Shown here piece by piece: positions 31,534 through 38,891 of a stretch of DNA of 42,018 bases (position 1 is its first letter; every line of letters begins with the position of its first letter). A model generated the notes under the pieces. The model had not been told where the DNA came from, searched no databases, and saw only the letters and a list, made by a program, of their open reading frames with translations. The position numbers and the translations under genes are program-made. The DNA comes from a virus: the IMG/VR virus record IMGVR_UViG_3300021437_000039, positions 1 through 42,018 of that record, one strand, 5' to 3'.

Positions 31534-31926
31534 TTAAAGTAATTCGTAATCTTTGGCGGATAGATCATCTTCTGTAAATAATACAGAAATTTCAGTGTAC
31601 CGAAGAGACGCTTGCAGCCCTCCTGTGGTAGTTTTAGCCCATGTTTTTATATCTGTTGTTTCAAAACATCGCCTAAACCCACGCCCTGTTGATGCAAAAT
31701 GCGCAAGCGCATCCTTTAATGATTTATTTTTCTCGTTAAAAACATACAAATCGTTAATAAAATCATCAGAATCTAAAAAATCAAATGAAAATTTTTCTCC
31801 ATTCTGCGTAACAAGTTCATCTTTATCATTTACAAAAATATACTCATTGCATTCCCAATCTGGGTAAGTTAATCTTTCACCATTATCCAATAAATCAAAT
31901 TTTTGTTTAATAATAGAAAATTTCAT
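31534..31926 (-). CDS. Protein of unknown function, paralogue of the next, 130 aa
   Basis: 130 residues. Aromatic and acidic; N-terminal MKFSIIKQKFDLLDNGERLT then YPDWECNEYIFVN. Ends LFTEDDLSAKDYELL, matching the end of the neighbouring 31937 gene (CFDEDDLVAENYELI). Both have an ...L..G..(I/L)T.... opening strand, typical of small phage proteins built from repeated Trp/Phe-rich beta units (DUF2829-like in feel). Function unknown. Confidence 0.65.
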   Translation of the reverse strand: MKFSIIKQKFDLLDNGERLTYPDWECNEYIFVNDKDELVTQNGEKFSFDFLDSDDFINDLYVFNEKNKSLKDALAHFASTGRGFRRCFETTDIKTWAKTTTGGLQASLRYTEISVLFTEDDLSAKDYELL

Positions 31927-31936
31927 TTTTTATCCC

Positions 31937-32362
31937 CTAGTAATTATAAATAAGCTCATAATTCTCAGCAACCAAATCATCTTCATCAAAACATGAAAAT
32001 GGAATCCTAAATTGCCCCGGCGCAAAAATAAAATAGCACTTAATTTCCTCGCCAGACATATACCAGTGTTTTTCGCCTTTTTCTGTTATGCGCTTGATCG
32101 ATCCAGATTCTTTTACTAAGTGCTCAATGGCGTTCGTTAAAGTATATTTAAGCTTTGGTGCCTCATATATAACCCAATCTAAACACGACATTGAATAAAA
32201 TACTCCACAATTTCCATATTGATCTGATATGGAATCTCCAACTATCCTAAACCGTATCTTATTTTCATCATATTCGCCTTTAGATGAAAACCTAGTAATT
32301 TCTTTACCATCCAATAATGCCTGCATCATCTCAACCGTGTTCAATATTTTTGCATTAGTCAT
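31937..32362 (-). CDS. Protein of unknown function, paralogue of the previous, 141 aa
   Basis: Start at ATG 32362 with GGGAG upstream. Has TVEMMQALLDGKEITRFSSK and DWVIYEAPKLKYTLTNAIEH, then the EDDLVAENYEL ending shared with the neighbour. Likely arose by tandem duplication and divergence. No function recognised. Confidence 0.65.
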   Translation of the reverse strand: MTNAKILNTVEMMQALLDGKEITRFSSKGEYDENKIRFRIVGDSISDQYGNCGVFYSMSCLDWVIYEAPKLKYTLTNAIEHLVKESGSIKRITEKGEKHWYMSGEEIKCYFIFAPGQFRIPFSCFDEDDLVAENYELIYNY

Positions 32363-32450
32363 TTTTAATTCTCCCTCAAGCAAGTCATCATTATACCAAA
32401 TTTTTAACGCGGATTGTGTATTTTTTTGGTGTGTTGCTTTATCGAAAAAA

Positions 32451-32633
32451 CTAAATTGTCAAACCAAATTCCTTAACAGCCATTGATTTTAATTTGTTTA
32501 TCGATAATAACGCCTCTTTTTCAAGTTCATTAAACTGTTCATTTCGGCATTTGAAAACAAATGGCATGTCGTTAATAAAACTCTCAAGAGTTTTAATCGC
32601 ATTGATTAAATTTTGTTTTTCATCGTAGTTCAT
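32451..32633 (-). CDS. Small helical protein, unknown, 60 aa
   Basis: MNYDEKQNLINAIKTLESFI then NDMPFVFKCRNEQFNELEKE: amphipathic helical protein. AAGGA site precedes two close ATG codons (32639 and 32633). Follows the helicase gene by 16 bases. No family recognised. Confidence 0.6.
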   Translation of the reverse strand: MNYDEKQNLINAIKTLESFINDMPFVFKCRNEQFNELEKEALLSINKLKSMAVKEFGLTI

Positions 32634-32649
32634 TTTCATTTTTCCTTGT

Positions 32650-34011
32650 CTAATCGAATCCTGATTTTGTTTTAGGCTGCGGAGGTGGTGGCTCCCAGCG
32701 TCCAGCGTAATCCTCAAACCTTGCTTGGTGACCATAGTACGTCATCACAACAACGCCTGTTTCCCCTTGCCGCTGCTTGGCAATATTAAACTCGCAAATG
32801 CCTTTATCTTGCGAGTTTGGATTATATACTTCGTCGCGGTAAATAAAAATTATGTTCGCCGCATCTTGTTCAATTGAGCCAGATAATGCCAAATCAGACA
32901 TTTGCGGGCGTTTATTTGTCCGATTTTCGCACTCTCGGTTTAGTTGACATAGTAAAACAACTGACATATCCAATTGTTTTGCAAGTGCAATAAGTCCGCG
33001 CGTGTACTCCCCGACCAGCTCATAAGTTTTTTTCTCTTTTGCGCCGCCAGTGATAAAACTTAATTGGTCAATAACCAAAAGGTCAAGCCCATTTTTTCTC
33101 TTAATCTGTCGAGCTTTATTTCGGATTTCCAACATGTTCAAATTTGTTTCGTCATCAATGTAAAATTTCATTTCTCGCGCTTTTTGCATTGCAAACGTTA
33201 AATTATTCCAATTTTTTTCATCTTCCGCGCAATCGTCTTTGCTTGTCGGTGACCGTAACCAATCAATCGGTATTTTCCCTATTGCGGCAATATTTCTGTC
33301 ATTTACTTGCCTAATGTCCATCTCCATGGATAAAAACCCAGCAGAAAATCCTTCGTTTGCTACGCTTCTGCAAAAATCCAGTCCTGCGGCAGACTTCCCC
33401 ATCGCAGGTCGACCAGCCAAAACCGTTAGTGTGCCTCTTTCAAAACCTCCCCCTAGCTTCTTATCCAAATCAACGTGCCCAGTGCTTATAGGCTTGATCC
33501 CGCCATCCATGCGTTTTTCCAAAACAACTACGTAATCCCCGAGTGAATCAGAAAATTTAATTGGGTCTTTCCGAGTTTTCTTTTGCCCCAATTCTTCAAT
33601 TTTTGTTGCTGCAGCATCAATTATTGAATAAATGCTTTCATGCGATGTTGTTGCAATTTCTTGCAATTCAGAGCTTGTCGCTGACAATGCTCGACGCAAT
33701 GCGCACTCCGTAACAATTTCCGCATGCGCTTTTATCTGCCTCGTGCTAAGTGTTGAATTAACAATTTCAGTAATGTACCGCATGCAGTTCGGAACTTTAT
33801 CAGCAAGAGCCGATCCAATGCTGATTGCATCCACCGTTTCCCCAGCCGTAATTTGCCGTACAATTTCGCCAAAAAATGCCCGATGTTCAGAATTATAAAA
33901 ATATTCATCCTTTAAATCAGGGATGTTGTTTATTGATTCATTATCAATCAGCAATGCACCAATTATTGATTGTTCTGCGTGGATCGATTTTGTTCTGTCA
34001 GTTGTTTGCAT
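32650..34011 (-). CDS. dnaB: DnaB-like replicative DNA helicase, 453 aa
   Basis: Hexameric 5'-3' helicase opening the fork. N-terminal domain (HAEQSIIGALLIDNESINNI, residues 11-30) is of DnaB type; Walker A is LAGRPAMGKS (198-207), then FLSMEMD (226-232), Walker B LLVIDQLSF (311-319) and the QLNRE sensor-like segment. Near-full length for the family (about 450-470). Overlaps the initiator-like gene by one base, giving a compact replication unit. Confidence 0.92.
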   Translation of the reverse strand: MQTTDRTKSIHAEQSIIGALLIDNESINNIPDLKDEYFYNSEHRAFFGEIVRQITAGETVDAISIGSALADKVPNCMRYITEIVNSTLSTRQIKAHAEIVTECALRRALSATSSELQEIATTSHESIYSIIDAAATKIEELGQKKTRKDPIKFSDSLGDYVVVLEKRMDGGIKPISTGHVDLDKKLGGGFERGTLTVLAGRPAMGKSAAGLDFCRSVANEGFSAGFLSMEMDIRQVNDRNIAAIGKIPIDWLRSPTSKDDCAEDEKNWNNLTFAMQKAREMKFYIDDETNLNMLEIRNKARQIKRKNGLDLLVIDQLSFITGGAKEKKTYELVGEYTRGLIALAKQLDMSVVLLCQLNRECENRTNKRPQMSDLALSGSIEQDAANIIFIYRDEVYNPNSQDKGICEFNIAKQRQGETGVVVMTYYGHQARFEDYAGRWEPPPPQPKTKSGFD

Positions 34012-34832
34012 TAGTTTCTATCCTCATATTTCCCCTCGCGGATTTTCACAAAGTTTTTCGACTTAGTAATCCATTCTAAATCTGCAAAAAACGGTTTGTT
34101 CCCAGAATTGCCAATTAAGAAATTACATGACAAAATGTATTCAAATAGCCCACGCCAGTACTCTAAATTCTGACGTTTTTTATCCTCATTCCATCGAGCG
34201 CGTAGCTGCGTTGCTCTTGCCGCCGTCCAATCGCGAATTCTTGGGCACATAGGCAAAACCTCATGGTAAAGGTCAATAATTTTTTGATGAGGGCAGTTTG
34301 CAAATGCCGTGTCCTCCGGAGCTTCTTCGATGAGAAGACGTGACTGCTGCGCATCGTCGCCAGAATTTCTGGCGGCAATTACTACGTTAGTAGTAATTAA
34401 ATTGGTTCTTGGTTCTTGGTTAGCTTCTGATCCGCTTTCTCCTGGGTTAGCTGTAGCAACCGAATCAGAACCTAAAATAAACCCACTGGGTTTTTCTAGG
34501 TTTCTATTTTTCTTTGGTCTCCCACCTAATTTTCCATTTTCTTTTGCTGTTTCAGCTTTAGAATGGTAAATTGCTATTTCAGCATCGCATCTTCTATGAT
34601 GATACCCGTCATTCGATTTTTCAAATTTAAAACGCAAAAGTTCTGTAACTATTTTTTTCTCTTCGTCCGCTCTTACTCCAATCTCATGGCAAAGTCTTTC
34701 TTGGTCTAAAGGTAGCGGTCTCTCAAGATCATAATAAACGTCAAGCATGTCTCTATAAATCCACCGCTCTTGTCGCGTCATATTTACTGTTCCTGAGCGA
34801 AAATCGCCGATGTGATGGGGGTAATGGTGCAT
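34011..34832 (-). CDS. DUF1376-type replication initiator-like protein, 273 aa
   Basis: Residues 2-90 match the DUF1376 (YdaU) pattern: HYPHHIGDFRSGTVNMTRQE, RWIYRDMLDVYYDLERPLPL, then a winged-helix part ending HRRCDAEIAIY and the basic KLGGRPKKNRN linker. The C-terminal part (about 205-260, WTAARATQLRARWNEDKKRQ, FEYILSCNFLIG) is a replisome organiser-like helical domain. Immediately before dnaB, it fits the lambda O role: binding the origin and recruiting the helicase loader. Assignment of the second domain is weaker. Confidence 0.78.
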   Translation of the reverse strand: MHHYPHHIGDFRSGTVNMTRQERWIYRDMLDVYYDLERPLPLDQERLCHEIGVRADEEKKIVTELLRFKFEKSNDGYHHRRCDAEIAIYHSKAETAKENGKLGGRPKKNRNLEKPSGFILGSDSVATANPGESGSEANQEPRTNLITTNVVIAARNSGDDAQQSRLLIEEAPEDTAFANCPHQKIIDLYHEVLPMCPRIRDWTAARATQLRARWNEDKKRQNLEYWRGLFEYILSCNFLIGNSGNKPFFADLEWITKSKNFVKIREGKYEDRN

Positions 34833-34839
34833 TTTATCT

Positions 34840-35022
34840 TTATCTCCCCTCGCATAATTTTAATAAAGCATGACCCAATAAATAGGCATCCTCAATAGAA
34901 ATGGAATTTTGTTGATAATCCTCCTCCTCACCTTCCAACCCAGACTGGAAAAATATTTCATTATTTCCATTGTCTGAATGAATTATCGTTAGCTGAAAAC
35001 TGTTGATTTTAATTTTGTCCAT
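34840..35022 (-). CDS. Small acidic protein, unknown, 60 aa
   Basis: 60 residues with an AAAGGG ribosome site. MDKIKINSFQLTIIHSDNGN then an acidic stretch (GLEGEEEDYQQNSISIEDAY) and a helical end. No family recognised. Confidence 0.62.
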   Translation of the reverse strand: MDKIKINSFQLTIIHSDNGNNEIFFQSGLEGEEEDYQQNSISIEDAYLLGHALLKLCEGR

Positions 35023-35024
35023 TT

Positions 35025-35222
35025 TTATTTCCCTTTAAATAAAAATTGATATTTATTTAAATCAGCAAAATTCACACATATTTCAGACACGATAATTGAT
35101 GGTGGCGTCCATTGTTGTTTTTCATGCTCTGGCGCGATTTTACGAATGCAGCGGCTGCATAAATCGCTTGGAGTGCCTATGCACTTATGTATATCTGCTC
35201 GTGGCTTTAAAACAATGTTCAT
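35025..35222 (-). CDS. Small Cys-containing protein under the structured leader, 65 aa
   Basis: 65 residues from ATG at 35222. HKCIGTPSDLCSRCIRKIAP (about 12-31) carries C14, C22 and C25 like a small zinc-binding motif, followed by EKQQWTPPS. Short proteins with a C-x2-C-x-R signature of this type recur near phage replication genes. No Shine-Dalgarno is visible outside the stem at 35226-35239, so translation may be controlled by that structure. Confidence 0.6.
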   Translation of the reverse strand: MNIVLKPRADIHKCIGTPSDLCSRCIRKIAPEHEKQQWTPPSIIVSEICVNFADLNKYQFLFKGK

Positions 35223-35225
35223 CAA

Positions 35226-35370
35226 AGCACTTTCAAGGAAAGCTGGTTAGTAGCCAGCAGGAAAAATTGTCCGCAGCGAAGACCGGACAAAAGCCCATGT
35301 CATCCTTGAAAGTGCTCTGAATAATATTTGACACTTCGCTGTGAAGCATTCAGGTTACTAAGCTGAATGT
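35226..35370 (-). ncRNA. Highly structured leader or small RNA, about 145 nt, possible riboswitch-like element
   Basis: On the minus strand, from an expected start near 35370: a 5' hairpin CATTCAG/CTGAATG (35369-35347) and then a 14-bp perfect stem AGCACTTTCAAGGA (35316-35303) / TCCTTGAAAGTGCT (35239-35226). That stem encloses hairpins TTGTCCG/CGGACAA (35290-35267) and GCTGG/CCAGC (35258-35242). Two long-range complements also exist: the 8-base CAGCGAAG (35341-35334) with the loop CTTCGCTG (35281-35274), and loop TTAGTA (35361-35356) with loop TACTAA (35252-35247). It ends three bases before the ATG at 35222. No known family recognised; strand assigned from the promoter. Confidence 0.62.
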
Positions 35371-35376
35371 GAATAA

Positions 35377-35405
35377 ATCATAGCAGAACTTCCGGCAGTG
35401 CGCAA
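35377..35405 (-). promoter_or_regulatory. Sigma70 promoter for the structured RNA
   Basis: Minus strand -35 TTGCGC (35405-35400), 17-base spacer, -10 TATGAT (35382-35377). Start is expected near 35370, exactly at the 5' hairpin of the structured element. The stretch follows the stop of the gene at 35408 and also serves 35222 downward. Confidence 0.68.
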
Positions 35406-35407
35406 CA

Positions 35408-35734
35408 TTAAAACAGCTCACTACCCGCTAAATTTTTTTGTTGCATAGGTGCAACGTGTTTTTTCTTGATTTTTTCTTTCGTCTGCTGGAAATTTTTGGC
35501 GGTAATTTTGTTCGATGTCATGCAAATGCCGTCCTCTGTATACAGCGATCCAGTGATGATGTCCGCATAGTAAATATCGCCATCTAAATCATCAATTTTA
35601 GTCATGTTACGCTGTCCGCCAATACTAAGTTCTGCAACGTATAGTGGTTCGCCGTAAAACGCCGCTCCGCAGTTATAAGCGTCGAGGCAAAAATCAAATT
35701 GCGATAGCCGCAAGTTTTCTCCAAGTGTTTTCAT
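35408..35734 (-). CDS. Protein of unknown function, 108 aa
   Basis: 108 residues. Beta-rich N-terminal two thirds (RLSQFDFCLDAYNCGAAFYG, YVAELSIGGQRNMTKIDDLD), basic C-terminus (NFQQTKEKIKKKHVAPMQQK). Start coupled to the preceding stop (ATGA). No family recognised. Confidence 0.65.
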   Translation of the reverse strand: MKTLGENLRLSQFDFCLDAYNCGAAFYGEPLYVAELSIGGQRNMTKIDDLDGDIYYADIITGSLYTEDGICMTSNKITAKNFQQTKEKIKKKHVAPMQQKNLAGSELF

Positions 35735-35964
35735 GCTTCGCCTCGCGCTTTTTTGATTGTAAAATATACTTTACTATAAAGATTTGGCGCGTCCTTTGTA
35801 TAATCAAGTTCGTTTAGGCATTGATCCAAAATTTCCAACATTTCTGCTTCCAATGGTGTAAACAATTCAACCGTTTCGCCTTTTTCGGAATTAAAGGCTT
35901 TGTTGGTTCCATGTAGCCTGAAATATCCAGCCTTCAACGCTTCTGCTGCTGTCATTCGTTTCAT
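35731..35964 (-). CDS. Small protein, unknown, 77 aa
   Basis: 77 residues: MKRMTAAEALKAGYFRLHGT ... LFTPLEAEMLEILDQCLNEL. Helix-rich and acidic. A second in-frame ATG at codon 4 is possible. No family recognised. Confidence 0.62.
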   Translation of the reverse strand: MKRMTAAEALKAGYFRLHGTNKAFNSEKGETVELFTPLEAEMLEILDQCLNELDYTKDAPNLYSKVYFTIKKARGEA

Positions 35965-35965
35965 T

Positions 35966-36067
35966 TTAAATCTTCCATTTCCGCCATAAAAAGCAAAAAA
36001 TTACTAAACATAAAAAAACCTGATGCCATAACAGCAATAAAATTACATTGAGTAGCATACATTGCAT
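35966..36067 (-). CDS. Very small hydrophobic ORF, 33 aa
   Basis: MQCMLLNVILLLLWHQVFLC then LVIFCFLWRKWKI: one membrane helix with a basic end. No good ribosome site; its stop lies two bases before the next start. Coding status doubtful; otherwise the 164-base gap holds nothing but A/T-rich DNA. Confidence 0.3.
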   Translation of the reverse strand: MQCMLLNVILLLLWHQVFLCLVIFCFLWRKWKI

Positions 36068-36128
36068 AAAAAATATGGCAAAATTGATTAAAAAAATATA
36101 AAATGAAATACTGCTAACAATTTTTTAT

Positions 36129-36314
36129 TCATTTGTCGATCTCCACGATTAAAAAATCTTTTATTTCTACCTCATAACAATGATCCTCCATGAATAAAAA
36201 ATAGGGAATTTCTTTTTTAATTTGTATTTTTATTTCCTCTCTTAAATCTTCGTTGGAAGATGCAAATGCACCACACTCAATGTCAAACGATATGCGGTAG
36301 GTTTTTGTACTCAT
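36129..36314 (-). CDS. Small protein, unknown, 61 aa
   Basis: AGGGGA precedes the ATG at 36314. MSTKTYRISFDIECGAFASS then NEDLREEIKIQIKKEIPYFL: short beta-helix-beta protein, acidic and lysine-rich. No family recognised. Confidence 0.62.
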   Translation of the reverse strand: MSTKTYRISFDIECGAFASSNEDLREEIKIQIKKEIPYFLFMEDHCYEVEIKDFLIVEIDK

Positions 36315-36324
36315 GATTTCCCCT

Positions 36325-36927
36325 TTATTCAATGCGTGATTTTAGTCTCTTTATTTTACGCGAAAAAATGTTTTTCAACCTGATTAAATAGTCTTTGTCG
36401 TAAATACGCGAACGTGGATGATTTTCGAGAAATTCCACTTTTTCTATGCCTATTTTTTTAATCAGGCGCGGGCGGTATTCTCCAATGTTGCCTGCTTTTT
36501 CAAAATTACAACTATAGCAAGAAGTATTTGTATTCCAAAGATTAAACCGTAATGCGGAATAGGCTCCCCGTGATTTGTAATGTGATGCATTTCTAACACC
36601 TTTATGCGCTGGTTTATCGCAGCTTATACATGGCTTATTTTTGTCTCGCAAATTTATGTATCGATTAAAAACTTCTTGCGCCTCTTCTGCATAATTTGTG
36701 CGAGATTTTAGCTTTTCTTTTCTTTCCTTGTATTCTTTGCGTTCCTTTCTCTTACGCACATCCTCTGCTATTATCAATGCGCATTCTGGCGTGCATGCCT
36801 TATGTGTAATGGTGCGCGGCGTAAACAAAGCCCTACACGTTTTGACGGCGCACTTCTTTTGTGGCTTTTGGCGTTGTTCTGGCGATACTGGCGCGGGAAT
36901 TTTACGCACAAATCCTGTACGCTTCAT
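36325..36927 (-). CDS. ninG: NinG-like recombination protein, 200 aa
   Basis: The ATG overlapping the upstream stop as ATGA is chosen; a longer frame from 36945 is possible. KCAVKTCRALFTPRTITHKA (about 25-44) with CTPEC, then the charged linker RKRKERKEYKERKEKLKSRT, then RYINLRDKNKPCISCDKPAH, NASHYKSRGAYSALRFNLWN, SCYSCNFEKAGNIGEYRPRL match lambda NinG, whose HNH/zinc region acts in phage Red-type recombination. All zinc Cys pairs (CxxxxC, CxxC, CxxC) are present. Length normal. Confidence 0.9.
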   Translation of the reverse strand: MKRTGFVRKIPAPVSPEQRQKPQKKCAVKTCRALFTPRTITHKACTPECALIIAEDVRKRKERKEYKERKEKLKSRTNYAEEAQEVFNRYINLRDKNKPCISCDKPAHKGVRNASHYKSRGAYSALRFNLWNTNTSCYSCNFEKAGNIGEYRPRLIKKIGIEKVEFLENHPRSRIYDKDYLIRLKNIFSRKIKRLKSRIE

Positions 36928-37376
36928 TGTTGCGCGTTCCGCCATGCAATAAATGGCTTCCTAAATTTGTTGTGAAAAATATTAGCAGCCTCGTCGTTAT
37001 TGTCGAGTTCTTTTCGACTTTCAATCTCGCACCACATAAGGATTATTTCTTTCGGTTCTATTTCTTCTGCTAAATAATCTTGTGCGCATATACCGGATGC
37101 TATCAGCCATTTTTTAAACTGCGGGTCATTGCAAAAATTACACGCCATTATGCACAAACTACCGGGTTGTCCTTTTTGCTCTTCCGCCTGCATTTCTTTT
37201 TGCGCGGCTTGCAATGATGCGTCTTGCGTCAATGCAGCAACTGCGCATGCTGTCCCTCGCGCGCCAAATAACGAATAGGCTTCTTTAGCGTGGCGAGGTT
37301 CAAATTCTAGCGTAATGCGAAGTGATCCGTCCGCCATGTCTTTAACGCCCGCGCTTGTTGCTTGTAATACGCTCAT
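36924..37376 (-). CDS. Conserved phage protein next to ninG, unknown, 150 aa
   Basis: 150 residues with ADGSLRITLEFEPRHAKEAY, SLFGARGTACAVAALTQDAS and KWLIASGICAQDYLAEEIEP. This pattern is remembered from proteins encoded beside ninB/ninG in other phages but I cannot name a function. Stop overlaps the ninG start by four bases. Confidence 0.75.
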   Translation of the reverse strand: MSVLQATSAGVKDMADGSLRITLEFEPRHAKEAYSLFGARGTACAVAALTQDASLQAAQKEMQAEEQKGQPGSLCIMACNFCNDPQFKKWLIASGICAQDYLAEEIEPKEIILMWCEIESRKELDNNDEAANIFHNKFRKPFIAWRNAQQ

Positions 37377-37389
37377 TATTTCTCCAATG

Positions 37390-37599
37390 TTATTTAGGCT
37401 TTACAGCTAATCCGCGCCATATTCTGTTTTGGTTTCTTGACGGAATTACCCAAGCAATAGCATCTTTAGGTGAAATTCCCGTCATGCCCCATTTACCATG
37501 CTTAAATAGGCAATAATATCCTTCACTTCCAAACAATTTAACTTCGTACACGCCATCATGTGCAGGTTTACAACTTTTAAACCACTGGGTGCGCGTCAT
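37390..37599 (-). CDS. Small protein, unknown, 69 aa
   Basis: 69 residues from ATG 37599 (an ATG at 37617 is an alternative; neither site is strong). MTRTQWFKSCKPAHDGVYEV then KLFGSEGYYCLFKHGKWGMT: beta-rich small protein, as in phage proteins with a DGVYEV...Y..F..G.W pattern. Function unknown. Confidence 0.63.
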   Translation of the reverse strand: MTRTQWFKSCKPAHDGVYEVKLFGSEGYYCLFKHGKWGMTGISPKDAIAWVIPSRNQNRIWRGLAVKPK

Positions 37600-37619
37600 G
37601 TCTATTTGTCTTCTCATAG

Positions 37620-37874
37620 TTATTTTTCATCAATATAAAATTCTTGGTAAATAGCAAAATGCGTTGGCATGCAATCATCTTCCCAGTCCATAGTTTCTTC
37701 TGCGCCAGTGACCTCTTCCCACAGCCACCCTTCTTCGTAATCAGTACGCTTATATGCACTGAATCCGACAAACGGTTTATTTGTTTTCTGAAACGGATTT
37801 TTCTCCCATGCCAAAATAACTGGCACGCCTAGTTCAGGCAAATTATCCTCTGTGATTTTTGTAAATTTAATCAT
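37620..37874 (-). CDS. Protein of the phage DUF551-like type, unknown role, 84 aa
   Basis: GGAG precedes the ATG. ITEDNLPELGVPVILAWEKN, then GWLWEEVTGAEETMDWEDDC MPTHF-like ending: the P-x2-x-VPVIL...W...PTHF layout resembles DUF551 proteins, although the assignment is by eye. Such proteins are common in enterobacterial prophages and have no known function. Confidence 0.62.
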   Translation of the reverse strand: MIKFTKITEDNLPELGVPVILAWEKNPFQKTNKPFVGFSAYKRTDYEEGWLWEEVTGAEETMDWEDDCMPTHFAIYQEFYIDEK

Positions 37875-38068
37875 TTTGCTTTCTCCATTGGGATTAGAAA
37901 TTCGCATTCAAACGAAATAATCGGGGGAGGCTCTATCCACCAATGCGTATGACCTGCAACAATGCACAGTCGGCGGGCGCAGTTCTCGCAACCTTCGCGC
38001 CACTCCATGCCATTTCCTTCGTCGTAACCAACACCATTACATCTCGCAACATCGTTTAATAAGCGCAT
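37871..38068 (-). CDS. Small Cys/Trp-containing protein, 65 aa
   Basis: AAGGAG precedes the ATG at 38068. RLLNDVARCNGVGYDEGNGM, EWREGCENCARRLCIVAGHT, HWWIEPPPI: two CxxC-like Cys (GCENC, RLC) and a C-terminal WWIEPPP. This matches short zinc-type phage proteins of the form CxGxGxxxEGxxWREGCExCLRRxxxxxxxxxWIEPP. Function unknown. Confidence 0.68.
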   Translation of the reverse strand: MRLLNDVARCNGVGYDEGNGMEWREGCENCARRLCIVAGHTHWWIEPPPIISFECEFLIPMEKAK

Positions 38069-38328
38069 TAGTCTGGCTCCTTTACTCTTGTTGGATTTTC
38101 TTTCTTCCACTGTTTAAATGCAGTATGAATTTGCGCCGCACTACTATATTTTTTCGTATTGCTCCTCAAATTATCCATCCAATTCCAGATAGCATATGAA
38201 GCATATAAATCAGTAGGCTTAAGTACAAATACTGGCATTTCTTCTTTGATGCCTACGGATAGGAGTTTTTTTGCAAGCACCTGAATAGCTTCCCGTACCT
38301 CATTTTCATCGTACTCGTCAGGCGACAT
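38068..38328 (-). CDS. Small helical protein, unknown, 86 aa
   Basis: 86 residues. MSPDEYDENEVREAIQVLAK ... IWNWMDNLRSNTKKYSSAAQ. Helical, charged. Stop and next start overlap by one base. No family recognised. Confidence 0.6.
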   Translation of the reverse strand: MSPDEYDENEVREAIQVLAKKLLSVGIKEEMPVFVLKPTDLYASYAIWNWMDNLRSNTKKYSSAAQIHTAFKQWKKENPTRVKEPD

Positions 38329-38336
38329 ACCAATCG

Positions 38337-38660
38337 TTAAGGCATGTTAAATGGCATGGAATAAAATGAATCAACAGGCTTTGAATGGTCATACCCTCCT
38401 ATTAGTGATTCATCATTTTTAATGGTTATAATGCTTTTATCATTACCACGTAGATCATCTACAAACTCCGTGGCGTTTGGAACGTCTGACCATGCTTTTG
38501 TTCCAGCTTTTATGAGTTTTTCGAGTTCATCATTTTGCGGAATGTCCGGCATTTCTAGCCAAGTTGTGTTTGGATAAGGACTGGCAACAAATACTTTCCC
38601 ATCATCGCTTAAGGCAAACAAAGCCCTGTTGTTTGCGGTTATCTGTACAATTTTTCTCAT
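38337..38660 (-). CDS. Protein of unknown function, 107 aa
   Basis: GGAG eight bases before ATG 38660. The N-terminal ITANNRALFALSDDGKVFVA resembles a short beta-propeller blade start. Rest is alpha/beta (LEKLIKAGTKAWSDVPNATE). First gene behind the palindrome-controlled promoter at 38702. Function unknown. Confidence 0.62.
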   Translation of the reverse strand: MRKIVQITANNRALFALSDDGKVFVASPYPNTTWLEMPDIPQNDELEKLIKAGTKAWSDVPNATEFVDDLRGNDKSIITIKNDESLIGGYDHSKPVDSFYSMPFNMP

Positions 38661-38680
38661 TTGTTTCTCCATTTTAATTC

Positions 38681-38694
38681 GGTGGAATTCCACC
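38681..38694. promoter_or_regulatory. 14-bp perfect palindrome, probable operator
   Basis: GGTGGAATTCCACC lies at the expected transcription start of the promoter at 38702-38729, where a repressor dimer would block initiation. It is GC-rich for its surroundings. Confidence 0.65.
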
Positions 38695-38701
38695 TATTTG
38701 C

Positions 38702-38729
38702 ATTATACCACGCTAAAAAAATAACTCAA
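38702..38729 (-). promoter_or_regulatory. Sigma70 promoter overlapping the end of the small HTH gene
   Basis: Minus strand -35 TTGAGT (38729-38724), 16-base spacer, perfect -10 TATAAT (38707-38702). The gene just upstream encodes a small HTH protein, which may act at the adjacent palindrome. Confidence 0.66.
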
Positions 38730-38891
38730 TCAAAGAACGTTTTTCCGTGTCCTATATGTAACAATGTCGCGAATAGTGCTTTCGCCACAGTTGTATTCTT
38801 TTGCCAAACGCGGATAGCCAATAATGTAAGCCATGTATTTTGCGCGAATTTCACGCACTTGCGTATTAGTTAGTTTGGTTTTTTTGTTCAT
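38730..38891 (-). CDS. Small HTH DNA-binding protein, 53 aa
   Basis: GAGGGA precedes the ATG at 38891. MNKKTKLTNTQVREIRAKYM, then IIGYPRLAKEYNCGESTIRD and IVTYRTRKNV: this is the compact HTH seen in phage and plasmid proteins of the form LTxxQVREIRxxx...xxxAxxxxVSxxTIxxIxxxRTW. Candidate regulator of the neighbouring palindrome promoter. Missed by length cut-offs. Confidence 0.78.
   Translation of the reverse strand: MNKKTKLTNTQVREIRAKYMAYIIGYPRLAKEYNCGESTIRDIVTYRTRKNVL

Noticed and set aside
32650-32735. Extension of the 60-aa gene after dnaB to a 94-aa frame
   Set aside because: The extension overlaps the 3' end of dnaB, whereas an AAGGA site supports the shorter start.
35226-35316. Hammerhead, purine or TPP riboswitch identity for the structured element
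   Set aside because: The conserved core sequences of those classes are absent on both strands, so no known family name is given.
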